This document shows, one piece after another, positions 34,932-46,501 of a stretch of 64,000 nucleotides of DNA. The translations under genes and the position numbers were made by a program. The notes below the pieces were generated by a model, which was not told the origin of the DNA, made no database searches, and saw only the letters and a program-made list of their open reading frames with translations. How positions within the stretch are numbered: the stretch's first letter is position 1; each line of letters opens with the position of its first letter. Source of the stretch: Daucus carota subsp. sativus (Eukaryota > Streptophyta > Magnoliopsida > Apiales > Apiaceae); NCBI RefSeq assembly GCF_001625215.2, contig NC_030389.2:2888930-2952929 (forward strand), in the 5' to 3' direction.

Positions 34932-37435
34932 TCAGACACTCAGAGAAGCGCCATTGTCTGCAGCTGTAAGATTAAGTATAATTGCTGCTGCTTTTGGAGC
35001 CCTGTCAGGAATTAGTTTATCAAAGAATATAAGTTATGCTACACTTGTTTCCTAAATTTATGCTAGCATGCTTATTCAGCACAATGCTTTTAACAAACCA
35101 TAAGTGACATTGGAGTTTCATTTTTAGCATGTCTTATTCGACGATAAAAGAATTCTGATGTGCAATACATACCATGCCTGAGGCTGCTGGTACAGACATG
35201 CCGAATCACCATAGAAAGAAACAAGCATGTCGGTGTGAACAACACCTGGATTAAGTGCCACGATTGCTATTCCACTTGGTAACTCCTTCGCAACTGATTT
35301 GCTCAGACCTTCGACCCCCCATTTAGAAGCACAATAAGGTGACACCTGTTAATTTTATACAAATTTATTAACAATTTTTTTAGTCTGAATGTTCAGGAAT
35401 CATCTGCAAATTGGGAAAAGGCTTATGTCATAGTCCTTCTTTCCTGTTGCCTTGGTAATATGAGTACTTTTCCGCAAACATTGTGGCACTGTTTCAGTTT
35501 ATGAAAACTGCTGAGATTATCAAGATGCATATAAGATCCTACAAATTTGTGGCTAACAGTATATATTAACTGACATTTGCGGGGACTAACATGATATATG
35601 ACAGGTACAAACCATGAAAATCAAGTATATCAGCAATCCTCGAGTTACCTGTGCTGCAGCAGATCTTCCCCATCTAGATGACATATTGACGATGACCCCT
35701 TGCTTGCTCTCAACCAGTGTTCTAAAAATCCCCGATTTAACCGATAAATCCCCGATTAATCCCCTGCAAGGTCGGCCACCGATCCGATTTTTGAAATCCG
35801 ATTAATCCTTATATATATTTCATAATCGAAGTATATGTGATAAATTATTAAAATTAAAATACTATATTACTTTAAATATGAATAATTATAGAGTTTATAA
35901 ATATAGTAAATATATTAGTTACTAAATAACTAATATAATAATAACTAAATATTAAATAATATTTTAATATTAAAATAAATCCGATTTTAACTCCGATTAA
36001 TCCTTCCGATTAATCCCCGATTTCCGATTAATCCTTGAATCGGTAGCTCAACCGATTAGGTCCGATTCCCGATTTCTGTAACACTGCTCTCAACCATTAA
36101 AGGAATAAAATGACGTAACATATTTGCTGTTCCTTTTAAGTTTGTGTCAATGACCATATCAAACTCCTCCTCTGGTACCTCCCAGATTCTGTTCTTCTGA
36201 TTTACCGTCCCTGCATTATTTACTGGCACAAAAACATATTTAGGCCAATAAACACTTTAATATAAGGCAGAATCAATACAATTTAAGTGATCATGGTCGT
36301 CATGAAGAACATAAGGAAGTAGAGACTGGTGCCACTGCAAAAAACAGTGATCCATGTTTTTTCAAGTTGACATCCTTAAAGGACAACAATATGAACAGAT
36401 ATCTACAAATTCCATTAATCCACTGTTAAAGTATAAGTATAAGATCCATAAAGGGGCCTACTCTAACACCTTAAGGTTTTAGATGGAATGATCTCTACAT
36501 CCACGGTATACCATATGTTGAATAATATGATCCTGTAGGCTGTAGATGAGTTGGTTACTTAACAAAAGTGAACTTCCAATTCAGAATCTTTCAGCTTATC
36601 TTAGCTAAAAAAATCTCTCAATTGCAAGAATTGTCAGGAACTACACGATTACAAAAATTTTACTCAACAATTGTTTAACAATTGTATTATCTTCGTGCCA
36701 TTAAGAAAATTACCAATTTAAATAAACAGAGGAAAACTGTACTTTGTATTTTATTCGTTTCTTGATCATTAATAGGACTCCTGAACTTCCTGACACATAC
36801 GCACTGCCAATCCTAGCAAGGTAATGCTGCGGTGCATGTCAGATTTTGTCTCGGATACATGTTCATGTAATCATATGTGCAAATATCAGTGTATTCATAT
36901 GATCAGATTTATGTATATGGTATGCCAGATATCCAACCAACTATTCTTCGTACGAAGAACAATACCACATCAAAAATTATACCTATGATATCCGGAACAG
37001 CTTTCTTTTCCAATACAACCCGTGCCAACTCTGCCACACTACTATCTGACCTCTGCACATACACAACAAATGTAACAATTATATCATTTATCAGCATCTG
37101 GAACAGGAAATGAAATCATCTGAAAAGAACATGGAATAACAAGCTTACATTCTATTTTTTGATCAAATTTCAGTAAATTTTCAGAAAAAATATACTAATA
37201 AATATAGCAAAAAGTTACAGAACTAACAGACCACATCGACGTTAATGAAAAGATGGTTGCTGAGTTTTTGATCATCCGACGAGAGTTGAGTCTGAAGATC
37301 ATCAAGATTCTTCTCTGACCGAGAACACCCGATTATGGTGTGCCCAAGTCTGGCAAATTCTAAAGCTAGTGACTTTCCGAGACCTCTGCTCACTCCTGTT
37401 ATTAGCACTCTTCTGCTCTCCGGCACCTCAGCCAT
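34932..37435 (-). pseudogene. SDR gene (pterin aldehyde reductase-like) interrupted by a hAT MITE
   Basis: Five exons on the minus strand: 37435-37232, 37052-36983, 36222-35649, 35345-35173, 35001-34932. Start MAEVPESRRV leads into LITGVSRGLG, the NADPH-binding motif (residues 11-20). Later come PDII/VNNAG, VIVNMSSRWGRSAAAQ with the catalytic Ser, VSPYCASKW (Tyr/Lys pair) and ALNPGVVHTDML. The set resembles plant NADPH-dependent pterin aldehyde reductase, which salvages oxidised folate products. Exon 3 is split by a 372 bp MITE with its 8 bp target copy; without these 380 bp the frame would be continuous and phases match. Exon 5 ends early at TGA; a small repeat (CTGAGTGTCTGACGG on the minus strand) suggests an 8 bp duplication that shifts the frame near the C-terminus. 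Unless the MITE is spliced out, the protein is truncated. Confidence 0.8.
35715..36086. mobile_element. hAT MITE inserted in SDR exon 3
   Basis: The element starts CAGTGTTCTAAAAATCCCCG and ends GATTTCTGTAACACTG, with target duplication CTCTCAAC at 35707-35714 and 36087-36094. It is 372 bp, with an AT-rich core and terminal CCGATTAATCC repeats. The intact 8 bp duplication supports a hAT transposition event after the gene existed. Confidence 0.9.
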
Positions 37436-38260
37436 TTTTGCTCCACAGGAAATGACAATGCAGTTCAGCCGAGAGGCGCTATAGCAGTAATGTGACACGT
37501 GGAATAGCAGTTATGTGACACTTGTGATATAGCAGTGCAAATGCTGGAAACTGCCGTCACTGTATTTCTTTTAACTGAACTACTTCATTTTCCTGCGTAT
37601 GTTACCATGTCAGCTTCAGCAAAAATAGACAGAACACATTAGTTTTATCATAGAATTTTGTTAAAGATATCTTTGTTGTTAAAGCTAGCACTTCGATCTC
37701 AAACTCGTTTGTTATTTACTCAAACCGACACAAATTTTCTCATACGAGTTGTACTTTTGGATCACATTCATATTTGTTTATTATCTACACAAATTGTTAT
37801 CAGTTTATTTATTTTATATTAATGAGTTTTATATATTTATAGATTACTAGCTATAAGTTGGGTTGCACTCCACACATAACTCTTAAAATCAAAAAAAAGA
37901 ACAAGAAAAAACACTATCATAAAACTATTTTCATAAAAAATGATTTATTAAGATTATAATTATATAGCTAAACACAAATTAAATTATATGAAATTTAACA
38001 TAGAATTCATAATGGAATCCAGAATATATAATTTTTACACCCTTAATATTACATAGATTCATGTTATTTTTAATCCATGTTTATTATTAGTTATTATTTA
38101 TAAATAAAAGTTAATTAAATTAAAATTAGAATTTAATTTAAGTTTAAGATGAGATTCTATATTCAACGAGTTCTTTGCTGAGTAATAGTCCTTTTAAATT
38201 TTGTAATATCCAAACCTGACGAAAAAGAGATGCTTGACCCGCCTTATTTCAGTTCGACTT

Positions 38261-38400
38261 GAGTGAAGAACGGTTGGATAGCTCACTTGTTAAGAGCTTA
38301 TCCTCTGTTGTCCCAAATTCTAGATTCAACTCTGACTCACTCTGAGAATTTATTATAACAGATACTCATTTGTAAGATTATAATTTGTCATAAAAAAAAA
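38261..38400 (+). mobile_element. tRNA-derived SINE (140 bp)
   Basis: Flanked by TTCGACTT at 38253-38260 and 38401-38408. Inside, GGATAGCTCACTTGTTAAGA resembles a tRNA box A and ATTCAACTCT a decayed box B, at tRNA spacing. The 3' end is ATAAAAAAAAA. Target duplication, pol III boxes and A-tail together indicate a SINE. It is not a working tRNA gene. Confidence 0.8.
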
Positions 38401-38440
38401 TTCGACTTAGACTAATATTGTATGCAGGTTGAATAACAAT

Positions 38441-38915
38441 TAGGGGTGTTCATCAAACCACCCACACCGCATAAACCGCCCGCACCACACCACAAAATGC
38501 GGTTTTCATATTCGTTGTGCGGTTGCGGGTTGAATTTTTAACAAACCGCGCGGTGCGGTGCGGTGCGGGTTGCGGTTTGAAATTATACGTGCGCGGTTCA
38601 AACCGCATCGCACCGCTATTTTCTAATATTAAAAATATATAATATATGATTACAAATAATAATATTATATAGATAAATTATTTATTACGATGTTACCTCC
38701 TATGTGTGTGTATATGTGTGTATAAATTTTTTGAATGTGTAAACCACACAAACCGCATGAACCGCACCACACCGCACCGCAATTTTCTGGTGTGGTTTGC
38801 GCGGTTTTTATATTACGCAGTGCGGTTGCGGTTTACGAATTTTCTCAAACTGTATGCGCTGGTTGGTTTGCGGTTTTAAAAAATAACTGTACCGCCCGCA
38901 CCGCGAACACCCCTA
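38441..38915. mobile_element. hAT non-autonomous element with GGTGCGGT repeats
   Basis: Ends TAGGGGTGTTC and GAACACCCCTA are perfect inverted repeats, with 8 bp target duplication ATAACAAT (38433-38440 and 38916-38923). Subterminal regions carry many GGTGCGGT/ACCGCACC copies around an AT-rich centre. A sibling lies at 50954-51678. Confidence 0.9.
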
Positions 38916-39250
38916 ATAACAATTAAGTAGTGAAGTTCCAACTACTTTCACTTTCTTTAGGCTTCCACTTTTTTGGCTTACCTCGATTATTTTTGAAAAC
39001 ATTCAAAATTACAAATCAGATGAGCAGATTCGAGACCTTAAAGCTTCAAAACTTGATTTCAAAGAGAAGAGAAATGCGCATTTTGCTTAGTACATCTGAG
39101 CTTCAAGAGCTGATATAGTAGGATTTAAGAAACAGACACTTGTTTTGTGGGGGAAGATCAACAGAAATTCATACAACTTGTATATCCATCCTTAGACTAA
39201 GTTTCCATTATTATGTTCACAATTGTGAAAACCTATAAACTATACCAATC

Positions 39251-39670
39251 AGGGGTCGTTTGGTCCGAGGGTATCTAATTAAACTCACGTATGTGGTTTG
39301 TCTATTAATCCAAACCCATACCTGGTGTTTAGCTGGAAAAAATAAAAACTCAATATGGGTTTTTGATATCTAAGTGGGGAGGTTGGTATGAGATGTATTC
39401 GTTTTTTTATTATTTTTGGTTTTTATATAAGTAATGAAATATTAATATTTGGTACAAAATTAAATCAATGATGCAAAATATATAACAATAGTATTTTTAT
39501 TAATATTTTTAATTATTATAAATTAATATCTTATTTTTTACAAAAATTATATAAATTGATTACAGCACTCAACCAAACACATGATATCAAATATGAAACC
39601 TCAAACTCATACCAACTTAACCCGATTTCTCATTTCAACCTCATACCACTCCTCGAACCAAACGACCCCT
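39251..39670. mobile_element. TIR MITE (420 bp)
   Basis: Ends AGGGGTCGTTTGGTCCGAGG and CCTCGAACCAAACGACCCCT are near-perfect inverted repeats. The flanks do not match, probably because the right side abuts a truncated TRIM LTR, so no target duplication can be read. Confidence 0.8.
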
Positions 39671-40684
39671 AAATATACATCTTGAGCACACGTAACAAAC
39701 ACAATATGACTATATATATATATATATATATATAGCCATCTCAAACTTAGTTAAATCATAATCTAATTATAAAATACCATTCTCCAGTCATAGTCCAGTT
39801 CCGATTTCTAACTCAAATCACAATTCAACTCAGACACGGCTAATACAACAATCTTTTTCATATTTTATGACGAAGACATAACTTTTATAATAATTGTCTA
39901 AACATAAAATTATTATTATGCATATATGCTTTGGATCACCCAAGTCCATGTTACCATTGTAATGGGCTCATACCTAACAATCCTCCCCGAATAAAACAGT
40001 CACCATAGACGACTATCCACCAATGTCTCCCTTCAAACAAGAATCTCCCCTTAATTCTATCTGATAAAACCTTCAAGTGAACCGTCATACCGTGCGTAAC
40101 TTTGTCTCTTCCTAGTTTCTTAACTTCTTGCTGACAAAACCTTCATTGTACTCTACATTGTTAATTGAGTCCTAAATTTTCTCATCAATCACGATCCTGA
40201 TCTTTGCTCTTGATACCACTTGTTAGGGACAAAAATACGAGATTCACCTTCTAATGCAAAACACACAAATAAAAATATATTACGCGGAAAATCCACATTC
40301 CAACTTGTATTATTAATCAAAACCGTTATCAATAATACAATTCAACAAACTGGGATATTCAAGCCTAACAATACTCAAGCATCCGCCCTCGAGTGATACC
40401 TCAATCTACATCGTGAGCACACATAACAAACACAATATGACTATATATATAGTCATCTCAAATTTATGTAAATCAGAATCTAATTCAAAAATACCTATTT
40501 GTAGTCATAGTCCAGTTCTGTTTTCCAACTCAAATGAGAATCCGATTCATACTTGATTAATATCCACCAACCCGTTCCACATTTTGTGACAAAATCATAC
40601 CTTTTATAATAATTATCTAAACATACAATTACAATGTATACATGTTATCTAAGTACATGTTACCATCATGGTTTGATACCTACA
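39671..40684 (-). mobile_element. TRIM retrotransposon (copia-like signals, no ORF)
   Basis: On the minus strand: 5' LTR 40684-40221 (TGTAGGTATC ... CCTAACA), then primer-binding site TGGTATCAAGAGC (40218-40206), a roughly 240 bp non-coding interior, polypurine tract TCGGGGAGGAT (39990-39980), and a 3' LTR from 39979 (TGTTAGGT...) to 39671. The two LTRs share the blocks CACACGTAACAAACACAATA/CACACATAACAAACACAATA and CAGTCATAGTCCAG/TAGTCATAGTCCAG. The 3' LTR has lost about 150-185 bp where the MITE abuts it. Two LTRs, PBS and PPT around a tiny interior define a terminal-repeat retrotransposon in miniature, mobilised in trans. Confidence 0.8.
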
Positions 40685-40712
40685 CTATATTAATAATAAT
40701 ATTGTTATTATT

Positions 40713-41330
40713 ATTTAACAATCCATTAATTGTCCGATTGGAACAAAGATAAAAAAATAACAAATGAATTATTGCATTGACCGAAGGAAAGACTGGTAAG
40801 CATTAATTTAGTAAATAAAGGTGACCGAGTGTAGTCAATGACTACTTAGTTTTATAACTATATAAAAGTAACAGAGTTGGTGTAACAAATGTAGTCAAAG
40901 GATTGCTTTATCATTATTATTATTGTCCTCTCTATTAGGAAATAATAATCGCTTGATTTTTTTCACGTATTTTTAAAAGTTTTGACCATATATTTATAAA
41001 TATTATTTCTAAAATCTTCTTTTTGTGAATAAAAATATTAATATCATTTTTTTCCGTAAATAGAAATTTTTTAAAAAATTATTTATAAATATACTATCAA
41101 CTCTCTTAAAAGTATGTGAAAGAAAGTTAAATGACTATTATATCCTAATAAAGTGAATATATAACAACCCATTAATTGTCCGATTGGCGAACAAGAATAT
41201 ACACAACAAATGAAGTGACAAAAGGAAAGGTGGGTGTGGATTAATTTAGTGAATAAAGGTGACTGGACAGGGTAGTTAAGGACTATTTTACTTCTAAAAA
41301 TATATTATAAAAGTAACAGAGTTGTTGCAA
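40713..41330 (+). promoter_or_regulatory. Duplicated promoter of the ankyrin gene
   Basis: Two related blocks, about 40713-40890 and 41165-41330, share CATTAATTGTCCGATTGG, GGAAAG, ATTAATTTAGT, AATAAAGGTGAC and a TATA region followed by AAAAGTAACAGAGTTG. The proximal TATA (near 41303) lies about 120 bp before the ATG at 41423; the distal one (near 40858) could start an alternative longer transcript. An AT-rich insertion-like segment lies between them. Confidence 0.7.
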
Positions 41331-41422
41331 TATGGCAAATTAAAAATTGTTGGAGAAGATTATAAGTGGCATTATTTCTTCATATATAGAGATTGAAAGA
41401 TTTTATTGGAATACATACGATA

Positions 41423-44398
41423 ATGGATGAGAAAGCTTGGTACGAGAATGCTTTGATCGAGAAAACCATGCATGATTTGTATGAGAAAGCCATGCATGGA
41501 GATGCTACTGCCATATCAGAATTGAAGATGAAAGCAGATGAACTTGAGAAAGATGGAAAAACTATTCTCCTCAGAGAATGCCTTCTTGGAGATACAGAGC
41601 GTGTGCGATTCATTTTGAGGGAGTTTGCGGACAGAAACATCCTGGTCAAGCCCAGCTCATTTAATGATACTGCACTCTCGTTGGCAGCATATCGTGGACA
41701 CACTAAAGTGGTTGAGGTTCTCATTGAAGCAGCTACAAATTTTCCTTGGGCTTCTGCAGCTGATAATCCGATTACTCCTCTTCAAGCTTTTGTCAGGCAA
41801 CCTGATAAATATTCAACCACGGCCTTACATTGTGCAGTAAGGTATGGTTCCGTGGGCTACGTGGATATTGTCAAGCTACTAGTAAAGGCGGATCCAAGTG
41901 ACAGACATATTCCGGACGAGGAAGGTAAAACTCCCATCTACTGGGCTGCAGAAAGAGGTTTAAAAGATATAATGGAGGTGATCTGTACAACTTCGGCCGC
42001 TCAGTCTTTAGAGGGTCCTGGCACGACTGCTTTTCACGCTCTTATTAAGGAGAACGGACAAGGTGTGCACTAATATATTTATGATTAATTCATTTACAAA
42101 GATCAAAAATGTCTTTTGGAAATAATTTTGGATTGTTTCTGGGAACATTTATTTTATTTCAAATTCTCACCTTTATACTAGTATTTGAATGTTCTGGATT
42201 TCAAAAAAATTCAAATCCAACTTTTACTCGGTATCCAAACATGTCATTTGATCAAATTCAGCAAGTTGCCGATAGGTCATTACAGATTTTGTTCAAGGTT
42301 ATTAATTATGTTTATAAATAATATTTTCACTTGGCTTGCAGCGGAGAAGAAAGATATAACTATGATGGGCGTCATCATCAACGCAGTTAAACGTTGGAGC
42401 AGTGCAGAGGGTGCATCAGAAAATGATTTTGAAGCATTATTCGATATCACTGATGATTCTGGTCGAAATGTTTTAGATCTAGCAGTGGAAAGGAATAATT
42501 ATGACGCAGCTCAGCTAATATTACAAGAAGATCCGGCATATCTTCGTGGAAGTAAAAAAACTGGTCTCATGCGTTTAATTTTCAAACTCATTGATGAGGA
42601 TAACAAGGATCTTCGCAAATTACTCTCTAAAACATACCAGGCTGGGATCGACTCTCGTTATAAAGGTGTTCACGATTTGATCCTTGCTATACAAAGACGT
42701 GATAAAGGTATATGATATATGGCCCTGAAATAACTTATTGGATATAATTTAGTAAAATATTACATTCCGCAGACGCAAATTAATGAGGAGAAAAGGGGAT
42801 ATGAAGAATTGTTATTGTAAATTGAATACCGAATATTTTTTTCTTTGTGACTTTAGCTCTGAGTAATCTATGCACTTGATATATTTGTTTTGAAATTTTT
42901 CAGAAAGGGTATTGAGTTTCTTGAGAGATTCTAAACAACTTCTAAGTTTTGCTGAAGAAGAAGGGTGGACAATACTTCACTATGCTGCTTATCATGGATT
43001 TGATTCAATATTAGATGTTATAATAGAAGGACAAATGGATGTTGGATATCAATTTGAGTACAAAGATAAAGTATTAACACCGCTTCTTGTAGCAGCCGAA
43101 AGAGGACTTACTTCTACAGTAATACGACTTATGCAGTTATGGCCAACCTCGTCACCTGCATACACAGCTATTAATAAAATTGGTAGAAATATACTTCATA
43201 TAGCGGCAGCTGGAAATAAACTGGAGATGATACAAGGGATTTTGAAATATTGTCCTGAAATATTTAAGGACGAGATTTTGAAACAGCAAGATGACAATGG
43301 CGATACACTTCTCCATCTACTTATCTCCCACGGTTGTTTTGTTCCGGAACTTATAAAACATACGGGACTTGATACAATGGCAAAAAATAAGAGAAACTGG
43401 ACTCCGCTGGACATGCTGTATCTAAGGGACGATATTATTGCTGACCAGGTACGAAAAATCGCAGTTTCTTTTCTATCTCTAATTTAGTTATAGATTTTTG
43501 GTCTTGTCTGCACAAACTAATAATGAAGTAGCATGAAATTATAAACTTTAAATCTTGCTTACAATGAGTATGTTGTAAATGCTTCGCTTTTTATGTCTCA
43601 TTACACTTATTATGTTTCATTAGACAATCAAAAAGACGTCTTTGAATGAAATTATTGATTTATTTAACAAATAATATTGAAATTATTCGAAAAGACATTG
43701 ACTACAGTATTATCACAATCATATGTACTTTATGGTTTCTTTTTGTTTAGGTACAAATAAAATTTGCAATAAACAATATCTGTAAACAGTCTCCAAGATT
43801 TTGGCCGGATATATCAGAAAGTATAGTGCCCTTCAATAAACGGGAGAAAAAAGATGTGATATTTAAAGAAAAGACAAAATTGTTGATGGATGAAGAGCAA
43901 GCACATAGCGAATTAGAGAAGAAAAAACACCTACAAACGTACAAAAAGAGGACAAACACCCAAATTATAGTAACTGCTCTCATAACAACCGTAACTTTCA
44001 CGGTGGGATTTACCATGCCTGGTGGTTTGTATCAAAGTGGAGGAATTGACCAAGGATTGGTGATTTTTTCGAAAAAGGCAGCTTTTAATACCTTTATGGT
44101 ATCAGATGCAATAGCTCTACTACTGTCAACATCTTCATTGGTTTTCTACTTCCTGGAATCTATGAATGAAGATCCTCACCAAGTTCGAAAACTCAATGCT
44201 GCATCTACTGGGCTTAATATTGTTTCTGTCATAGCTATGATGTTAACTTTCATTGCAGGAACATATGTGGTGTTATCCAAATCACCAGGCCTCGCCATCA
44301 GCGTTTGCGTTATTTGTTCTCTTTTCTTTCTTCTTATCATTGTTTTATCGATCAAGATATTCTATAACGGTCGGATAAAACGAAACAATACAAGTTGA
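41423..44398 (+). CDS. ACD6-like ankyrin-repeat protein with PGG domain
   Basis: Exons 41423-42062, 42342-42707, 42904-43448 and 43751-44398 join in phase to 732 aa. The ATG at 41423 is the first in the conserved frame. Ankyrin repeats run through residues about 50-510 (for example DTALSLAAYRGHTKVVEVL, STTALHCAVRYG, GWTILHYAAYHG, GRNILHIAAAGNK). A charged stretch leads to the PGG domain (GFTMPGG near residue 607), followed by three more hydrophobic segments, so four membrane spans in all. Plant proteins of this layout include ACCELERATED CELL DEATH 6, a plasma-membrane and ER regulator of salicylic-acid defence, and ITN1. The tail ends RIKRNNTS. The promoter is duplicated and the gene lies between two copies of a segmental duplication. 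No break is visible; splice sites are by eye. Confidence 0.9.
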
Positions 44399-44703
44399 GT
44401 GTGCTTGTTTTTCTTATCAGGAGTATGCTTGTCATTATTTCTATATATTTTTATGAATTATCAATTTCAATAATGTGTTGACAATACTCATATCAAAGAG
44501 ATTATATATGAGAAAGGGATTTTTTTTTCATTTATGAAATACGAGAGTGTTCAATTGGGATTGTTTAAAATCCATTAAAATCTTGAAATATTCAATTGAG
44601 ATTTTAAATTATGTTACCAAATCTGGTGGTATTCAATCAAAATTTTAAATTATTCTTAAAAATTCGATGGTATTCAATTGAGATTGTTTAAAATTTATAA
44701 CAT
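44399..44703. other. Ankyrin gene 3' UTR and degenerate repeat
   Basis: Contains several imperfect copies of GGTATTCAATTGAGATT (44545-44690), probably the remnant of a MITE whose end reads GAGTGTTCAATTGGGATTGT. Confidence 0.45.
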
Positions 44704-45655
44704 ATATAGCGAAAAGTTACAGAACTAACAGACCACATCGACGTTAATGAAAAGATGGTTGCTGAGTTTTTGATCATCCGACGAGAGTTGAGTCTGAAGA
44801 TCATCAAGATTCTTCTCTGACCGAGAACACCCGATTATGGTGTGGCCAAGTCTGGCAAATTCTAAAGCTAGTGACTTTCCGAGACCTCTGCTCACTCCTG
44901 TTATTAGCACTCTTCTGCTCTCCGGCACCTCAGCCATATTTGCTCCACAGGAAATGACAATGCAGTTCACCCGAAAGGCGCTATAGCAGTAATGTGACAC
45001 GTGGAATAGCAGTTATGTGACACTTGTGATGTAGCAGTGCCTAATGCTGGAATCTGCCGTCACTGTATTTCTTTTAATTGAACTACTTCATTTTCCTGCG
45101 TATGTTACCATGTCAGCTTCACCAAAAATAGACAGAACACATTAGTTTGATCATAGAATTTTGTTTAAGATATCTTTGTTGTGCAATTTGTTTCAGGCCG
45201 ATAACAAGCTAGCACTTCAATCTCAAACTCGTTTGTTATTCACTCAGTCTCAAATCGACACATATTTTCTCATAGGAGTTTATTATTATAAGCTTGGTTG
45301 CAATCTACACAAAACATTTTATTTTTTTTAAACACAGAACATTATTATAACACTTTATTTTTTAAAAAAATGATTTATTTTTGCAAAACAATTGAGTTAA
45401 GTTCCAACTACTTTCTTGAGGCTTCCATTGTTTTTGCTCAGCTCGATTATTTTTTATAAACATTTAAAATTACAAATCAGATGAGCACATAAGAGACCTT
45501 AAAGCTTCCAAACTTGATTTTAAAGAGAAGAGAAATGCCCATTTTGCTTCGCACATCTGAGCTTTAAGAGCTGATATTGTAGGATGAAGAAACAGGCACT
45601 TGTCTTGTGGGGAAGATCAACAGAAAATTCATACAGCTTGTATAAATATCCAGGG
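44704..45655. repeat. Segmental duplication, copy 2
   Basis: Near-identical to 37203-39190 minus about 1 kb of transposon-bearing insertion. It starts inside SDR intron 1 about 30 bp past the splice donor and runs through exon 1 and the promoter into flanking DNA. Confidence 0.85.
44734..44937 (-). pseudogene. Orphan SDR exon 1 copy
   Basis: 68 codons from MAEVPESRRV to NHLFINVDV, identical in protein to exon 1 of the SDR gene at 37232-37435, with the same GT donor. Exons 2-5 are absent: within about 30 bp of the donor the sequence changes to AT-rich repeats. Because its promoter is also copied, a short transcript could be made, but only part of the Rossmann fold would be encoded. Confidence 0.85.
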
Positions 45656-46325
45656 AGAGCAGGGTTAAGCATATAAGCTCTTGATTTTAAAATTATGACT
45701 TATGAATTAATGTGGCCGTGACAGTTTAAAATGTCTTTTTGGATAATTTTGATTTATTAATGATTTATAGATTATTAATAAATTTGTCATATTCAAGGAT
45801 GGGGTTCGAAGGTTAAGAAATATTTAAATAGATCCCACGTCGATATTTTATCGTATATGTGACATCTTTTATTATATAAAAACGTTTTGAAGCCAACACT
45901 TACAACCGAACTAAGACAACCTTCTTTACTCTGGTTCACATTTAGTCCCACATCAGGTCACATTTAGTCCCACATCAGAAAGATACAAGAGATTTATCAT
46001 TTCCTTCTTTATATAAATCAAGGCTATAAAGCCAATACTTGAAAATATATTAACTAAAACTTGTTGTTTGGTCTTTTCAAAAAAAACTTGTTGTTTAGTT
46101 TTTGGATGATATTATTTGTCCCATATCGAGAAAATTTTGAAAGAGATTTCATCTCAAATCTATATACGTCTATGTACTAGTAGCCCCACCGCTTCCCATA
46201 ATTAAATATGAATAAACTCACACCACATCCCATAATTAAATATGAGTAAACTTGAGAGTTGTGTCCAACATTTACACCGATTTTCAAAAAGTTGTCGAGA
46301 GCTTCAAATTTTCAGAAAGATAGAC
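45656..46325. other. Intergenic spacer
   Basis: No gene. A 21-22 bp direct repeat (CACATTTAGTCCCACATCAG) occurs twice at 45937-45978. Confidence 0.45.
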
Positions 46326-46501
46326 AAATTTTGGCTCCGCTTTTCAAAAGTGTGGCTCCATTTAAACAGTAGTCACGCTTTTGAAAAGCGGAGCCAAAAT
46401 TTGGCCATATTTCTGAGAATTTGGAACTCAATATCATCCCTTTGAAAAGCGGAGCCAAAATTTGGCCATCTTTCTGAGAATTTGGAACTCAATATCATCC
46501 C
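46326..46501. repeat. 25-bp perfect inverted repeat plus 61-bp tandem duplication
   Basis: Arms 46326-46350 and 46378-46402 pair perfectly over 25 bp around a 27-base loop (arm begins AAATTTTGGCTCCGC). The right arm and following bases (about 46379-46440) are repeated in tandem at 46441-46501, giving a third arm copy. It may be a foldback transposon or a hairpin RNA source. Confidence 0.85.

Larger units (their letters stand above)
37203..39190. repeat. Segmental duplication, copy 1 (partner 44704-45655)
   Basis: SDR exon 1, its upstream sequence and a distal block (about 38930-39190: CCAACTACTTTC, AGAGACCTTAAAGC and CTGATAT blocks) recur in the same order and strand at 44704-45655. Copy 1 contains an extra roughly 0.95 kb (about 37985-38925) that includes the SINE and hAT element absent from copy 2. 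Confidence 0.85.

Noticed and set aside
38261-38400. tRNA gene
   Set aside because: Box A and B-like motifs are present, but the cloverleaf cannot be completed and the segment has an A-tail and target duplications, so it is a SINE.
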